Below, one piece after another: positions 10,479-20,194 of a stretch of DNA of 64,000 nucleotides. How positions within the stretch are numbered: the first letter of the stretch is position 1; each line of letters begins with the position of its first letter. The stretch lies in assembly GCF_030142155.1 (NCBI RefSeq), contig NZ_CP126247.1, positions 2,046,001 to 2,110,000 on the forward strand, given 5' to 3'. Position numbers and translations under genes: made by a program. The notes beneath the pieces were generated by a model. It saw only the letters and a list, made by a program, of their open reading frames with translations. It was not told where the DNA came from and did not search any database. The stretch is from Arthrobacter sp. zg-Y820 (GTDB lineage Bacteria > Actinomycetota > Actinomycetes > Actinomycetales > Micrococcaceae).

Positions 10479-10603
10479 GGTTGCGACCACCTTCACGTTG
10501 CGCAGGGTCTCTAGCTTTGACGATAGCCCAGCAGCGCAGGCAACACACGGGTTGCAACCTCTTGTCTTTGTCGGCCGTCAGTTATCCGCCGACCCGATTG
10601 CGG

Positions 10604-11671
10604 CTAGGGGATTTCCGGCGTACCGTCCTTATCCGCGTTGTACTTTTCGGCGTTCTCCAGAGCGCCGCGCTGGATCTTCGAACTGGCGTCCTTGGCGGCC
10701 CGGCGCAGCTTGTGGGCGGAGACTTCGCGCTCTCCCACGGCGGCAGGGGTCCACGCGTTCAGGTCCTCTTCGCTGAAGTTGGTCTTCGAGGCGCGGCGCT
10801 TGGCCACCAGTCCGGTGGCGCCTTCGGCGAGGCGGCGGGCGGTGAGCAGGAATCCGGTGTGGGCCACCATGCGGTGGTCGGGCCGGACGGCCAGGCCCTC
10901 CAGATGCCAGCCGCGGACCATGGATTCCCAGCCGTCGGGTTCGGTGAACCGGCCGTCGGCGCGGATGGCCTCCGCCGTGCGGGACAGCTGGGTGACGGTT
11001 GCCACATAGGAAATCCACACGCCGCCGGGAGCCAGGACGGTGGCCACCGCGTCGGTGCATTCCCACGGCGCCAGCATGTCCAGGACCACCCGGTCCACGC
11101 TGCCGGGCGCTTCGGTGCGGACGACCTCCTCCTGGAAGTCTCCCAGCGTGATGTTCCAGGCCGGGTGCGGGCCACCGAAGAAGGTTTCCACGTTGCCGCG
11201 GGCGATGTCAGCGAATTCTTCCCGGCGCTCAAACGAATGCAGGGAGCCGGAGTCACCGACGGCGCGCAGCAGCGAGATGCTCAGCGCACCCGAGCCGACG
11301 CCGGCTTCGACGACGCGCGCACCCGGGTAGATGTCTGCCATCGTGACAATCTGGCCGGCGTCCTTGGGGTAGACGACGGCGGCGCCTCGCGGCATCGACA
11401 GCACGAAGTCAGACAGCAGCGGCCGCAGCACCTGGTACTGCTGGCCGGTGGTGTTCGTGACGATGGTGCCTTCGGGAACACCGATCATCGTGTCATGCGG
11501 CAGGAATCCGCGGTGCGTGTGGAAGGCGCCGCCTTCGGTCAGGGTGATGGTGTTGTGCCGGCCCTTTTCGTCGGTGAGCTGGACGCGCTCCCCCGGACGC
11601 AGCGGTCCCCTGCGGTGGTCGGCGCCGTGGGGAGCTGTAGCGGCTGTCTGGCCCGGGGTCTCCGAGTTCAT
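10604..11671 (-). CDS. trmI: tRNA (adenine-58-N1)-methyltransferase TrmI
   Basis: SAM-dependent methylase that makes m1A58 in the T-loop of tRNA. 355 aa, longer than the usual ~280 because of a C-terminal tail from about residue 285 that is charged and ends in DGTPEIP. The SAM-binding motif VVEAGVGSGALSISLLRAVG, the N-terminal segment ERVQLTDEKGRHNTITLTEG and DRVVLDMLAPWE (motif IV) identify the family. It sits about 125 bases upstream of mpa on the same strand. From memory the M. tuberculosis homologue (Rv2118c) also lies close to mpa. Confidence 0.94.
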   Translation of the reverse strand: MNSETPGQTAATAPHGADHRRGPLRPGERVQLTDEKGRHNTITLTEGGAFHTHRGFLPHDTMIGVPEGTIVTNTTGQQYQVLRPLLSDFVLSMPRGAAVVYPKDAGQIVTMADIYPGARVVEAGVGSGALSISLLRAVGDSGSLHSFERREEFADIARGNVETFFGGPHPAWNITLGDFQEEVVRTEAPGSVDRVVLDMLAPWECTDAVATVLAPGGVWISYVATVTQLSRTAEAIRADGRFTEPDGWESMVRGWHLEGLAVRPDHRMVAHTGFLLTARRLAEGATGLVAKRRASKTNFSEEDLNAWTPAAVGEREVSAHKLRRAAKDASSKIQRGALENAEKYNADKDGTPEIP

Positions 11672-11815
11672 GGGTAACGTTCCTTTGGATCTAGGTGGTG
11701 CGCGGTGGTGGGGGTGAAGTTCGAGGGGTGGAGCGGGCGCTCCGCCGGCAGCGCCGGCGTCCGGGTCCCCGGGTCAACGGGGAAGACGGGGCCGGGATGC
11801 CGGTGCGGGAGTGCC

Positions 11816-12979
11816 TCAGGAGCTGCGGGGCCGGTTCGGCTTGGCCGAGATGGCGTTCAGGACAGCTGCCTGGGTCAGGAGTCCCACCACCCCGCCGTCC
11901 CGGTCGATAACTGCATACTCGCTGCCCTGAAGTTTAGCGAGATAGTCCACCAGTTCAGAACCCGCGGCGGCGGCAGGAACATAGGCGCCGGGTCCCAGTG
12001 GCCGGGCGACGGCGTCGATCTGGGTGGACATGGCCAGCTGCTCCGGCACCTGCGCCAGCGCGTCCTGGTCCGCAATGGCCCAGGGCTGTCCGGTCGGTGC
12101 GGTGATCACCAGGGCGGTGCCGGGACGGCCGGCAAGCAGTTCCCGGGCCCCGGCCACGGGAGAGGCCGCCGGAACGGAGACTGCCGGAGTCATCAGGGCG
12201 GCGGCGCTGATGGAGGGCAGCCGCAGCCGCACACGGGCATTGCTGATGCTGGCGCCGGCTCCCATCCAGAGGAATCCCGAGACCACGGCAGTGAGCAGGA
12301 CCACCTGCAGATCGGGGCTTTCCTGCCGCAGGTACGGCGGCAGGATGACGGCGGCGGCCAGGGCCAGGGCGATGATGCGTCCGGCGTAACCGGCTGCCAC
12401 TGTGCCCCTGTCCTGGGATCCGGTGGCTTTCCACACGGCTGATTCAACGATGCGCCCGCCGTCCAGCGGAAGCCCGGGCAGGATGTTGAAGATGGCCACC
12501 AGCAGGTTGGCCCAGATCAGAATCTCCGTCAGCAGCGCTGCCACCGGAGGAAGCGGAGCCGCGAGGAGGAGCAGCCAGCCGGCCCCGGCGAGCAGGAAAT
12601 TCGCTGCGGGACCGGCCAGCGCAACCAGCAGCGACGGGCCGGGGGTGGATCGGACCTGCCCAAACTGGGTGTGGCCGCCCCACAACGTCAGGACGATCTT
12701 CGCCGTCGGCCAGCGGTACGCTTTGGCCGTCAGGGCGTGGGCCAGCTCATGGATGAGGACGGAGACCAGGAGCAGGATCGCGTAGCCGAGGGCGACGGCG
12801 TAGGCGCCGGCCCCCAGGAACGGGAAGCTCCGGCCGACCAGCGGCCCGAAAAAGACCACGATCAAAGCCGCGATGATGAACCAGGAATAGGCCAAGTACA
12901 CGGGGACGCCGGCAATCCGGCCCAGCGGGATCCCGTCCCGGACCGGAGCGGGCGTGCCGGCGCCCTGCCCGATGCTCAC
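11816..12979 (-). CDS. M50-family site-2-type membrane metalloprotease with CBS-like tail
   Basis: An intramembrane zinc protease. From GTG 12979 it is 387 aa. The zinc motif HELAH lies in LIHELAHALTAKAYRW and the second motif is LPGLPLDGGRIVES (NPDG-type position). At least five hydrophobic segments surround these. The C-terminal third (about residues 235-385) has features of degenerate CBS domains (AVIDRDGGVVGLLT), as in Rip-like S2P proteins of actinobacteria. The GTG overlaps the stop of the upstream HAD gene (12976-12979), which fixes the start; the frame stays open to 13054 but that part overlaps the HAD gene. Substrate unknown. Confidence 0.88.
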   Translation of the reverse strand: MSIGQGAGTPAPVRDGIPLGRIAGVPVYLAYSWFIIAALIVVFFGPLVGRSFPFLGAGAYAVALGYAILLLVSVLIHELAHALTAKAYRWPTAKIVLTLWGGHTQFGQVRSTPGPSLLVALAGPAANFLLAGAGWLLLLAAPLPPVAALLTEILIWANLLVAIFNILPGLPLDGGRIVESAVWKATGSQDRGTVAAGYAGRIIALALAAAVILPPYLRQESPDLQVVLLTAVVSGFLWMGAGASISNARVRLRLPSISAAALMTPAVSVPAASPVAGARELLAGRPGTALVITAPTGQPWAIADQDALAQVPEQLAMSTQIDAVARPLGPGAYVPAAAAGSELVDYLAKLQGSEYAVIDRDGGVVGLLTQAAVLNAISAKPNRPRSS

Positions 12980-13704
12980 CGGGCAGCCCCGGCGTTGGCG
13001 GTGCTCAGCAGGGAGGCCAGGTCCGCCGCCGTCTTCCCGGCCAGCGTCTCCCACTCATGCCGGCTGGCGTCCGGAGGCAGCGGCAGGAAATGCGGAACAC
13101 CCAGGGTGACAAGACCGGCGGCGCGGGCGGAGGTGACTCCGGGGAAGGAGTCTTCAATGGCCACGACGCGGTCCTTGGCCAGGTCCGGAAGCTGTTCCGC
13201 CAGCCGGCTAAAGGCCAGTTCATACGGCTCGGGGTGCGGTTTTCCCTGCCGGACCATGTCGCCGGTGACCAGGAAGGAGAACGTGCCGGCGGGCAGCCGG
13301 CTGCAGATCTCCTCGGCCAGGACGGCCTCGGACATGGTGACCAGGACGCACGGAATGCCGGAGGCGGACAGCTCGCCGAGGAGTTCGCGGGCACCGGGGC
13401 GCCAGGGAACCTCGCGGCGGACCTGCTCGGTGACCTGGCCGATGAGGCGGTCGATGATCTCGCGGATGCTCAGCGGGACGCCGGCGTTCTGCACGAGTCC
13501 GGCGCTGAAGGTCAGCGCCTGGCCAACCATGGCCTCGGCGTCAGAGTCGGTCCACGAGCCGCCGTAGCTGTGCACCAGGTCCTTCTCCGCGGCGATCCAG
13601 TACGGCTCCGTGTCCACGATGGTTCCGTCCATGTCCCACAGCACCGCCTGAAGCGGACCGGGGGCGGGTTCGGTTTGCAGGGGGGCCTGGACGGAGGAAG
13701 ACAT
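12976..13704 (-). CDS. HAD-superfamily phosphatase (beta-phosphoglucomutase-like subgroup)
   Basis: 242-aa haloacid dehalogenase-type hydrolase. Motif I is LWDMDGTIVDTE, with both nucleophile and acid Asp; motif II is LVTMSE; motif III Lys lies in RQGKPHPEPYELA; motif IV is VAIEDSFPGVTSARAAG. The helical cap (about residues 40-110) is of the type seen in sugar phosphatases and beta-phosphoglucomutases. Substrate cannot be assigned from sequence. The ATG at 13704 is used because upstream in-frame codons lack homology-like sequence. Its last codon overlaps the start of the M50 protease. Confidence 0.9.
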   Translation of the reverse strand: MSSSVQAPLQTEPAPGPLQAVLWDMDGTIVDTEPYWIAAEKDLVHSYGGSWTDSDAEAMVGQALTFSAGLVQNAGVPLSIREIIDRLIGQVTEQVRREVPWRPGARELLGELSASGIPCVLVTMSEAVLAEEICSRLPAGTFSFLVTGDMVRQGKPHPEPYELAFSRLAEQLPDLAKDRVVAIEDSFPGVTSARAAGLVTLGVPHFLPLPPDASRHEWETLAGKTAADLASLLSTANAGAAR

Positions 13705-13808
13705 GCATCCCAGTCTACTGGGCGGGCCGGACCCCCGGTTTACCCCGCTCCCGGCGAAGCGCTCCGCCCGGTCCTGACAGCGCGACGTGCTGGGCATAGG
13801 GTGAGTCT

Positions 13809-14687
13809 GTGAGCAATACCGAAGAAACCCCGCCCGTTGGTCTCCAGGATTTTTTTGGCGGTTCCCAGGAGCGAACCACCGTGATGCTGGCCGCCTTCGA
13901 AGGGTGGAACGACGCCGGGGAGGCCGCCAGCGACGCGCTGAAGTACCTGAGCATGTTCTGGGAAGCCGAGAAGATCGGGAGCCTGAACGCCGACGAATAC
14001 TACGACTTCCAGTTCACCCGCCCCGTCATTGAACGGCTGGGGTCCGGTGAGCGGCGGATCAAGTGGCCCACCACCCGCATTTCCCGTGCCGAGGTTCCGG
14101 ACAGCAACCTGGACATTATTTTCGTGTCGGGCGTCGAGCCGTCCTATAAGTGGCGCGCCTACACCGCCGAACTGATTGCCCTGGCCAAGGAACTCGGTGT
14201 TGACTGCATCGTGCTGGCCGGCGCACTGCTCGCCGACGTGCCGCACACCCGTCCCATTCCCGTCACGGTCACCTGCGAGGACTCCGACCTGCGCGAGGAC
14301 CTGAAGGTGGAATCCTCGCACTACGAGGGGCCGATCGGCATCGTGGGGGTCCTCGCGGAAATGGCCGGGCTGGCCGACATCCCCGCCGTGTCGATGTGGG
14401 CGGCCGTGCCGCACTATGTGGGCCACTCCCCCTCACCGAAGGCGCAGTTGTCGCTGCTGCACCGCCTCGAGGAGCTGCTGCAGGCGCCGCTGGACACCAG
14501 GCTGCTGACGGATGAGGCGGAGGCCTGGGAACGCGGCGTCGACGAACTGGCCACCGACGATCCGGAAATTGCCGCCTACGTGCGGCAACTGGAGGAGGCC
14601 AAGGACACCGCCGACCTGCCGGAAGCCAGCGGAGAGTCGATCGCCCGCGAGTTTGAGCGGTACCTCAAACGCCGCCGGCGGGACTAG
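13809..14687 (+). CDS. PAC2-family protein (proteasome assembly chaperone-like fold)
   Basis: 292 aa, GTG start. The N-terminal [22 protein letters not shown] followed later by [12 protein letters not shown] and [15 protein letters not shown] is typical of actinobacterial PAC2 proteins (the family of Rv2125). The fold resembles eukaryotic proteasome-assembly chaperones, but a role in 20S assembly has not to my knowledge been shown in bacteria. Its closeness to the proteasome block is therefore suggestive only. It is divergent from the HAD gene and its stop overlaps the 3' end of convergent mshC by 4 bases. Confidence 0.9.
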   Translation: MSNTEETPPVGLQDFFGGSQERTTVMLAAFEGWNDAGEAASDALKYLSMFWEAEKIGSLNADEYYDFQFTRPVIERLGSGERRIKWPTTRISRAEVPDSNLDIIFVSGVEPSYKWRAYTAELIALAKELGVDCIVLAGALLADVPHTRPIPVTVTCEDSDLREDLKVESSHYEGPIGIVGVLAEMAGLADIPAVSMWAAVPHYVGHSPSPKAQLSLLHRLEELLQAPLDTRLLTDEAEAWERGVDELATDDPEIAAYVRQLEEAKDTADLPEASGESIAREFERYLKRRRRD

Positions 14688-15967
14688 AGCCGAATCCCCA
14701 GCAGCGCATCAACGGCCGATCCGGCCAGGACAGCTGCGTCGTCGCTGCGGTCCTCGGCCGGAGTTTCCAAGGCCGAAGCGGCCCAGGCGTCGACTGCTGC
14801 CAGGGCGGCAGGGGCATCCAGGTCACGGGCCAGCGCGGCCCGCACACCGGCGAGCATCTCCTCGGCCTGTGCGTATCCGGTCAGAGGCAGGGCACACCGC
14901 CAGCGGGACAACCGCTGCTCGGCGGCGGTCAGCTGCTCCCCGGTCCAGAACCAGTCGGTGCGGTAGTGATGGCTCAGCAGCACGGCACGGATCGCCGCAG
15001 GATCAGTGCCGGAGGTCCGCAGCGAGGAGACCAGGACCAGGTTGCCCAGTGACTTGCTCATCTTTGCGCCGTCCAGGCCGACCATTCCGGCGTGGGCATA
15101 GTGGCGTGCCAGCGGTGTGCCGGTGCAGGCGTAGGCATGGCCCGCGCTCATCTCATGATGCGGGAAGACCAGGTCGGACCCGCCGGCCTGCACCGTGAAC
15201 GGCGCCGGCAGGAAACGCTGTGCGATGACCGAACATTCGATGTGCCAGCCGGGCCGCCCGGAGCCCAGCGACGCACCGTCCCAGAACGGCTCGCCGGGAC
15301 GCTCGACGCGCCACAGCAGCGGATCCAGGGCGTTGCGCTTGCCCGGGCGCAGCGGGTCTCCGCCGCGTTCGGCGAAGAGCGGCAGCATCTGGTCGGCGGT
15401 CAGCCCGGAGACGCTGCCCAGCCGCCATGCGTCGGGGTCCTCGGGATCCAGTCGCGACGCCGCATCGACGGAGAAATAGACGTCGCCGGCGGGTTCACTG
15501 CCCGCCGCCGGGACCCGGTAGGCGAGGCCGCGGCGGAGGAGGTCTTCCACCACCGGCACAATCCACTCGATGGACTCGACGGCGCCGATGTAGTGGTCCG
15601 GGGCGAGGACATTCAGGGCTTCCATGTCGTCGCGGAAGAGCTGTGTCTGCTCCTGCGCCAGGGCGCGCCAGTCCAGACCCCTGGCGGTCGCCCGCTCCAG
15701 CAGCGGATCGTCCACATCGGTCACGTTCTGCACGTAGCGGACGCTGTTCCCGGAGTCCCGCCACTGCCGGTTCAGCAGGTCGAAGGCCACATAGGTTGAG
15801 GCATGTCCCATGTGCGTGGCGTCGTAGGGAGTGATTCCGCAGACGTAGAGGCTGGCTTCACCTCCCGGGCGCACGGGCACTGTCCGGTGCAGGGCGGTGT
15901 CGTAGAGGGCGACGTCCGGGGAGGTTCCGGGCAGGACGGGCAGGGGGGAGCTTTTCCACGCGATCAC
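14684..15967 (-). CDS. mshC: Cysteine--1-D-myo-inosityl glucosamine ligase MshC (mycothiol synthesis)
   Basis: ATP-dependent ligase that joins L-Cys to GlcN-Ins in mycothiol synthesis; related to cysteinyl-tRNA synthetase. 427 aa. HIGH-type motif in [15 protein letters not shown], zinc-binding Cys in [23 protein letters not shown], and KMSKSLG. Short C-terminal region without an anticodon-binding domain, and the extended N-terminal lead [17 protein letters not shown], separate it from CysS. It follows uppP by about 23 bases on the same strand. It shows that the host makes mycothiol as its main low-molecular-weight thiol. Confidence 0.95.
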   Translation of the reverse strand: MIAWKSSPLPVLPGTSPDVALYDTALHRTVPVRPGGEASLYVCGITPYDATHMGHASTYVAFDLLNRQWRDSGNSVRYVQNVTDVDDPLLERATARGLDWRALAQEQTQLFRDDMEALNVLAPDHYIGAVESIEWIVPVVEDLLRRGLAYRVPAAGSEPAGDVYFSVDAASRLDPEDPDAWRLGSVSGLTADQMLPLFAERGGDPLRPGKRNALDPLLWRVERPGEPFWDGASLGSGRPGWHIECSVIAQRFLPAPFTVQAGGSDLVFPHHEMSAGHAYACTGTPLARHYAHAGMVGLDGAKMSKSLGNLVLVSSLRTSGTDPAAIRAVLLSHHYRTDWFWTGEQLTAAEQRLSRWRCALPLTGYAQAEEMLAGVRAALARDLDAPAALAAVDAWAASALETPAEDRSDDAAVLAGSAVDALLGIRL

Positions 15968-15990
15968 AGGTTCAACTCTACTTTCCGTTG

Positions 15991-16815
15991 CTAGGCGTTC
16001 AGCACGCCGAGTCCCAGCAGGATATAAATCACGACGCCGAGAAGGATGCGATACCAGACAAAGAGGCTGTAGCCGCGGGTGGAAACATACCGCAGGAACC
16101 AGCCGATGATGATGAAGCCCACGATGAACGCGACCAGAGTGGCGCCGGCGGTTTCCCAGCCGCCGTAGACCATCGGTTCGTCCAAGGACTTCACCAGCTG
16201 GAAGATGCCGCTGCCGAAGACCGCGGGGATGGCCAGCAGGAAGGCATAACGGGCGGCTGCCTCACGGGTGTAGCCCATGAACAGCCCTGCCGTGATCGTG
16301 CCGCCGGAGCGGCTGACGCCCGGAATCAGGGCCAGCGCCTGCGCGAAGCCGTACAGGATGCCGTGCTTGTAGGTGAGCTGGTCCAGCTTGCGCTGCTGCT
16401 TGCCGACGGCGTCCGCCACGGCGAGGATGATGCCGAACACGATCAGCATGGTCGCCACGATCCAGAGGCTGCGGAAGGTGCTTTCGATCTGGTCCTGGAA
16501 CAGCAGGCCCAGGACCACGATGGGCAGCGTGCCGATGATGATCAGCCACCCCATGCGGGCATCGGGGTCGGTGCGCGGAACGCGGCCGGCCAGCGAACCA
16601 AACCACGCCTTAATGATGCGGACGATGTCTTTCCAGAAATAGACCGCCACTGCCGTTTCCGTGCCCAGCTGCGTGATGGCGGTGAACGCCGCGCCCGGAT
16701 CCTGGGCGCCGGGCAGCAGTTCACCCACTATTCGCAGATGGGCGCTGGAGGAGATGGGGAGAAATTCAGTCAAGCCCTGAATGAGACCGAGGAAGAGCGC
16801 TTCAAACCAATTCAC
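15991..16815 (-). CDS. uppP: Undecaprenyl-diphosphatase UppP (BacA)
   Basis: Integral membrane phosphatase that recycles undecaprenyl pyrophosphate for peptidoglycan and wall polymer synthesis; its overexpression gives bacitracin resistance. 274 aa from GTG 16815, which produces the normal N-terminus [20 protein letters not shown]; the frame runs 26 codons further upstream without family similarity. Catalytic motifs are [13 protein letters not shown] (Glu17 and the Ser run) and [12 protein letters not shown] (Arg/Ser). About seven to eight hydrophobic segments follow. No strong ribosome site is visible. Confidence 0.95.
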   Translation of the reverse strand: MNWFEALFLGLIQGLTEFLPISSSAHLRIVGELLPGAQDPGAAFTAITQLGTETAVAVYFWKDIVRIIKAWFGSLAGRVPRTDPDARMGWLIIIGTLPIVVLGLLFQDQIESTFRSLWIVATMLIVFGIILAVADAVGKQQRKLDQLTYKHGILYGFAQALALIPGVSRSGGTITAGLFMGYTREAAARYAFLLAIPAVFGSGIFQLVKSLDEPMVYGGWETAGATLVAFIVGFIIIGWFLRYVSTRGYSLFVWYRILLGVVIYILLGLGVLNA

Positions 16816-16932
16816 AAGATAGAACTCTAAGCCACGACCCGCACCTGTCCGCGCGCAGCCCTCGGGGCGTCCCGCCGGTGAGTTCCATGTCATGCTCCGC
16901 AGCGGCAGGATTTCCCGACCGGGCGCCCGGAG

Positions 16933-17217
16933 CTATTGCCCGGGCTGGACTCCGGAGGACCGCTCTTCGGCTCCCTCCCCGTCGTCGGCAAAGGAGCCGT
17001 CAAACTCATCGTCGTCGTCCTCATAGATCTCCAGCGGCGTGACCTCGCCGTACGCGTCGTAGAGGACCTCCTCATAGACTTCGAAGGCATCCGCCACCGC
17101 CAGATATGCTGTCTCCACCATCGGATCCTTGTCCCCGCGGCGCTGGGAAGCAGCCGTCAGATGCTCTTCGAGGGCGGCCATCAGGGATTGGAGCGCCACG
17201 TGCGGATCTATGCTCAT
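16933..17217 (-). CDS. Small acidic conserved hypothetical protein
   Basis: 94 aa. An N-terminal helical part (MSIDPHVALQSLMAALEEHL, then AYLAVADAFEVYEEVLYDAYG) is followed by a very acidic, probably disordered tail (EIYEDDDDEFDGSFADDGEG). I do not recognise a functional family; similar short acidic proteins sit beside uppP/mshC in related actinobacteria, from memory. It is divergent from the DUF5703 gene and on the same strand as uppP, about 117 bases upstream of it. Confidence 0.75.
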   Translation of the reverse strand: MSIDPHVALQSLMAALEEHLTAASQRRGDKDPMVETAYLAVADAFEVYEEVLYDAYGEVTPLEIYEDDDDEFDGSFADDGEGAEERSSGVQPGQ

Positions 17218-17258
17218 GCCCTAGACGTTAGCGGTAAAGAAGGCAAAATTGGAGGGAT

Positions 17259-17492
17259 ATGCGAGAACAAATTCTTCGGCCCGGCGTGCAGCGGCCAGAC
17301 GAGAACTTCCGGGACTATGAGTACCTCGTGGTGTCGGTGAACCCCGGAGATTCAGTGGCCGAGGCCCGCAGGGTGATCAGTGGGCATGCGGAGTACGGCA
17401 AGTGGGAGCTGCACCGCAGTTGCATTTACCGCGGCGGCGCCCGGCGCTTCTGGCTCCGCCGGCGCGTGATGCGGGTTCAGCGCACCGCCTGA
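17259..17492 (+). CDS. DUF5703-family small protein
   Basis: 77 aa with a good ribosome site (GGAGGGAT) directly before the ATG. The pattern DYEYLVVSVNPGDSVAEARR then AEYGKWELHRSCIYRGGARR and WLRRRVMRVQRTA matches the actinobacterial DUF5703 family as I remember it. The C-terminus is strongly basic (isoelectric point clearly high), which could mean nucleic-acid binding, but no function is established. Confidence 0.8.
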   Translation: MREQILRPGVQRPDENFRDYEYLVVSVNPGDSVAEARRVISGHAEYGKWELHRSCIYRGGARRFWLRRRVMRVQRTA

Positions 17493-17559
17493 GCCTTGTG
17501 CACCGGCCTGCACCGGCCGACTCAGGAAGCACCGGTCCGGTCAGGAAGCACAGTCCGGC

Positions 17560-18717
17560 TCAGGAATCCCCGGGAACCGGCCCCAGCCAGGCATTCGCAA
17601 CCGAGTTGTGGACCGAGTCTTCGCTGGACGGGTGGAACATCCCGGCCAGGACGTCCCGATACAGGCGTTCCAGCTCCGCCCCGCGTGAGTAGCTTCGGCC
17701 CCCTGACACCCGCACGGCCGTTTCGACGACGGAACGGGCGGTTTCGGTGGCACGGTACTTCAGCGAGGACAGCCGGGGAAACCAGAGGCTGCCGTGGTCG
17801 GTGCCGGCTTCGAGGTCACGCGCAATGGCTTCCAGCTGCGGATGGATGCCGTCCATCCGGATCGCTGCATCGGCCACTTTCCAGCGGGTGAACGGGTCAT
17901 GGGCGGCGGGACCGCCGCCCGCCGTCGTCCGCTCCTGCGCCGCCGCCACCGCCAGGTCGACGGCGCGGTCCCCCACTCCGGTGTAGACCGCCGAGAGCAG
18001 CGTCTCGAACAGGCTGAAGATGCCGAACACGAAGGCGTCGGCGTGCGGGCCCACCGGCGTGGTGCGGACCAGCTGATCAGCGGTCAGCACCGCGTTGTCC
18101 AGGACGGTGGTGCAGGACTGGCTGGCGCGCATGCCCATGGTGTTCCAGTCGTCTTTGATGGTGATGCCCGCGGTGCCCCGCGGAGCGAAGCCGAAGACCA
18201 GCCGGGGTTCGTCCGGATCGGAATCGTCCCGGCCGAAAATGCCGAGCCGGGTCCACGCCGGGGAGAGGCTGGTGAAAATCTTGGTCCCGGTGAACGCATA
18301 GGAGCCGTCCCCCTGCGGCCGCGCTGCCGTGAAGGAGTCAAAGAGCACCGCGGCGTTCCCCGGCTCGGAGACGCCGAAGGCATACAGCTCCCCCTTGACC
18401 GCGTCCTCGAGCACGAAGGACAGGGAATCATCCCCGCGCAGCGACAGCAGGTGCGCCACTCCGCACCAGACCTGGTGCATGTTGACCGCCAGCGCGGTGG
18501 CCGGAGCAGCCGTGGCCAGCAGGCGCTGGGCCTGCACCACCTCGGGAATGCTGAACCCCGCGCCGCCCGCCTCCCGCGGGGAAAAGAGGGCCAGGTAGCC
18601 GGCGGCGCGCAGGTCCTCGAGGTCTTCCGTGAAGAAGCTGTTGTCCCGGTCGTAGCCGGCGGCCCGGCTGCGCAGGCGGTCCAGGAGTTCCGGGGTCAGG
18701 ATGTCGGTGACGTTCAC
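17560..18717 (-). CDS. Acyl-CoA dehydrogenase-family flavoprotein
   Basis: 385 aa of the acyl-CoA dehydrogenase fold: helical N-domain, beta-barrel middle (YAFTGTKIFTSLSPAWTRLGIF, DDWNTMGMRASQSCTTVLDN) and C-terminal helical domain with RATETARSVVETAVRVSGGR. That last segment stands where acyl-CoA dehydrogenases carry other conserved residues, and no clear catalytic Glu (as in YEGT) is visible. It may be a flavin-dependent monooxygenase or a divergent member such as a DszC/HpaB-like or fatty-acid enzyme. It lies 10 bases after the M20 peptidase gene, probably the same transcript. Confidence 0.82.
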   Translation of the reverse strand: MNVTDILTPELLDRLRSRAAGYDRDNSFFTEDLEDLRAAGYLALFSPREAGGAGFSIPEVVQAQRLLATAAPATALAVNMHQVWCGVAHLLSLRGDDSLSFVLEDAVKGELYAFGVSEPGNAAVLFDSFTAARPQGDGSYAFTGTKIFTSLSPAWTRLGIFGRDDSDPDEPRLVFGFAPRGTAGITIKDDWNTMGMRASQSCTTVLDNAVLTADQLVRTTPVGPHADAFVFGIFSLFETLLSAVYTGVGDRAVDLAVAAAQERTTAGGGPAAHDPFTRWKVADAAIRMDGIHPQLEAIARDLEAGTDHGSLWFPRLSSLKYRATETARSVVETAVRVSGGRSYSRGAELERLYRDVLAGMFHPSSEDSVHNSVANAWLGPVPGDS

Positions 18718-18727
18718 GGGGCGGCTC

Positions 18728-20047
18728 CTAGTAGCTGGTGAGCAGGCGGGACAGCACCCGCGTGCCGAATTTCAGGGAATCCACCGGAACGCGCTCGTCC
18801 ACGCCGTGGAACATGCCGGTGAAGTCCAGGTCCTCGGGCAGGCGCAGCGGGGCGAACCCGTAGCCGGTGATGCCCAGGCGGCTCAGGGACTTGTTGTCGG
18901 TGCCGCCGGAAAGCGTGTAGGGCAGGACGGGCGCTCCCGGGTCCTCGGCCTGCAGCGCGCCGATCATCGAATCCACGAGGTTGCCCTTGAACGGCACCTC
19001 GAGAGAGACGTCCTTGTGTTCGTAGTTGACGTCGACTCCGGGTCCGGCGAGGTCCTTGATGATGGCCAGGACCTGCTCTTCCTGCCCGGGCAGGGTGCGC
19101 ACGTCGATCAGGGCTTCGGCGGTTCCCGGAATGACGTTGTGCTTGTAGCCGGCCTTCAGGACAGAGGGATTGGCAGTGTTCTGCAGCGTGGCGCCCACGA
19201 AACGGGCCACGGTGCCCAGCTCGGCCAGCAGCTTCTCCGGGTTGTCAGGATCGAACTCGACGCCGGTGAGCTCGGTGACGCCGTCCAAAAAGGCCCGGGT
19301 GGTGTCGGTGAGCTCAATGGGCCAGGGGTACTCTCCGATCGTGGCCACGGCGCGGGCCAGCCGGGTCACCGCGTTGTCGGTGTTGATCTGCGAACCGTGC
19401 CCGGCGCGCCCGTGGGCGACCAGCCGCAGCCAGGAGATGCCCTTCTCGGCGGTCTGCAGCAGGTAGGTGCGCTTGCCGCCGATCGTTGCCGAGAAGCCGC
19501 CCACTTCCGAAATCGCTTCGGTGGCACCGTCAAACAGTTCGCGGCGGTTTTCGACCGCCCAGGTGGCCCCGTACTTTCCGCCGGCTTCCTCATCGGCAAA
19601 GAAGGCGAAAATGAGGTCCCGCTTCGGCTTGGTTCCGGTGCGGGCCATGCTGCGCATCACGGAGAGGATCATGGCGTCCATGTCCTTCATGTCGACGGCG
19701 CCGCGGCCCCAGATCAGGCCGTCCCGCTCTTCCCCGCTGAACGGGTCCACCGACCAGTCCTGCTTCTGCGCCGGGACCACGTCCAGATGGCCGTGCACCA
19801 CCAGCGCCGGAAGGGACGAATCGGTGCCCTCCATGCGCGTGACAACCGAGGCGCGGCCGGGGGCTGATTCGAACAGGTCAGCCTGAAGTCCCGCCTCTTC
19901 GATCAGTCCGGCCGTGTACTCGGCGGCGGACCGCTCCCCCGGGCCGGATCCGTCTCCAAAGTTGGAGGTATCAAAGCGGATGAGCTCCTGGCAGATCCGG
20001 GTGACTTCATCTTCGGCTGTTCGCTCGCGCGCAGTGGTTTCAGACAT
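18728..20047 (-). CDS. M20-family metallopeptidase (dipeptidase/DapE-like)
   Basis: 439 aa zinc-dependent exopeptidase. VHGHLDVVP contains the first metal His and Asp, WGRGAVDMKDMDAMIL the bridging Asp, and FAFFADEEAGGKYGATW the catalytic and metal Glu pair. The lid or dimerisation domain spans about residues 195-320 and begins with the RAGHGS motif. SGGTDNKSLSRLGITGYGF holds the last metal ligand region. It resembles Rv2141c-type proteins (annotated dapE2 in M. tuberculosis) and is probably a peptidase of broad specificity. AAGGAGAAC lies before the ATG. Confidence 0.92.
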   Translation of the reverse strand: MSETTARERTAEDEVTRICQELIRFDTSNFGDGSGPGERSAAEYTAGLIEEAGLQADLFESAPGRASVVTRMEGTDSSLPALVVHGHLDVVPAQKQDWSVDPFSGEERDGLIWGRGAVDMKDMDAMILSVMRSMARTGTKPKRDLIFAFFADEEAGGKYGATWAVENRRELFDGATEAISEVGGFSATIGGKRTYLLQTAEKGISWLRLVAHGRAGHGSQINTDNAVTRLARAVATIGEYPWPIELTDTTRAFLDGVTELTGVEFDPDNPEKLLAELGTVARFVGATLQNTANPSVLKAGYKHNVIPGTAEALIDVRTLPGQEEQVLAIIKDLAGPGVDVNYEHKDVSLEVPFKGNLVDSMIGALQAEDPGAPVLPYTLSGGTDNKSLSRLGITGYGFAPLRLPEDLDFTGMFHGVDERVPVDSLKFGTRVLSRLLTSY

Positions 20048-20194
20048 GGGTTCTCCTTCGAAGGCAATGCTGCCAGCCTAGTTCCCGGAGGCCTGACCAG
20101 CGCCGATTTACGGTTGCGTCCAAATCCGTGTTAGAGTTTTTCCCGTTGCTTCCGCAGCTTTTGAACGACTGAAGGCCTTGCGGAAAACACCCAA

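Noticed and set aside
17560..18717. Standard acyl-CoA dehydrogenase with a fixed catalytic Glu
   Set aside because: No clear Glu motif was seen; only family membership is reported.
20114..20137. Promoter of tRNA-Leu (TTGCGT or TTTACG with TAGAGT)
   Set aside because: Spacings (11 to 19) and matches are too poor to call from sequence.
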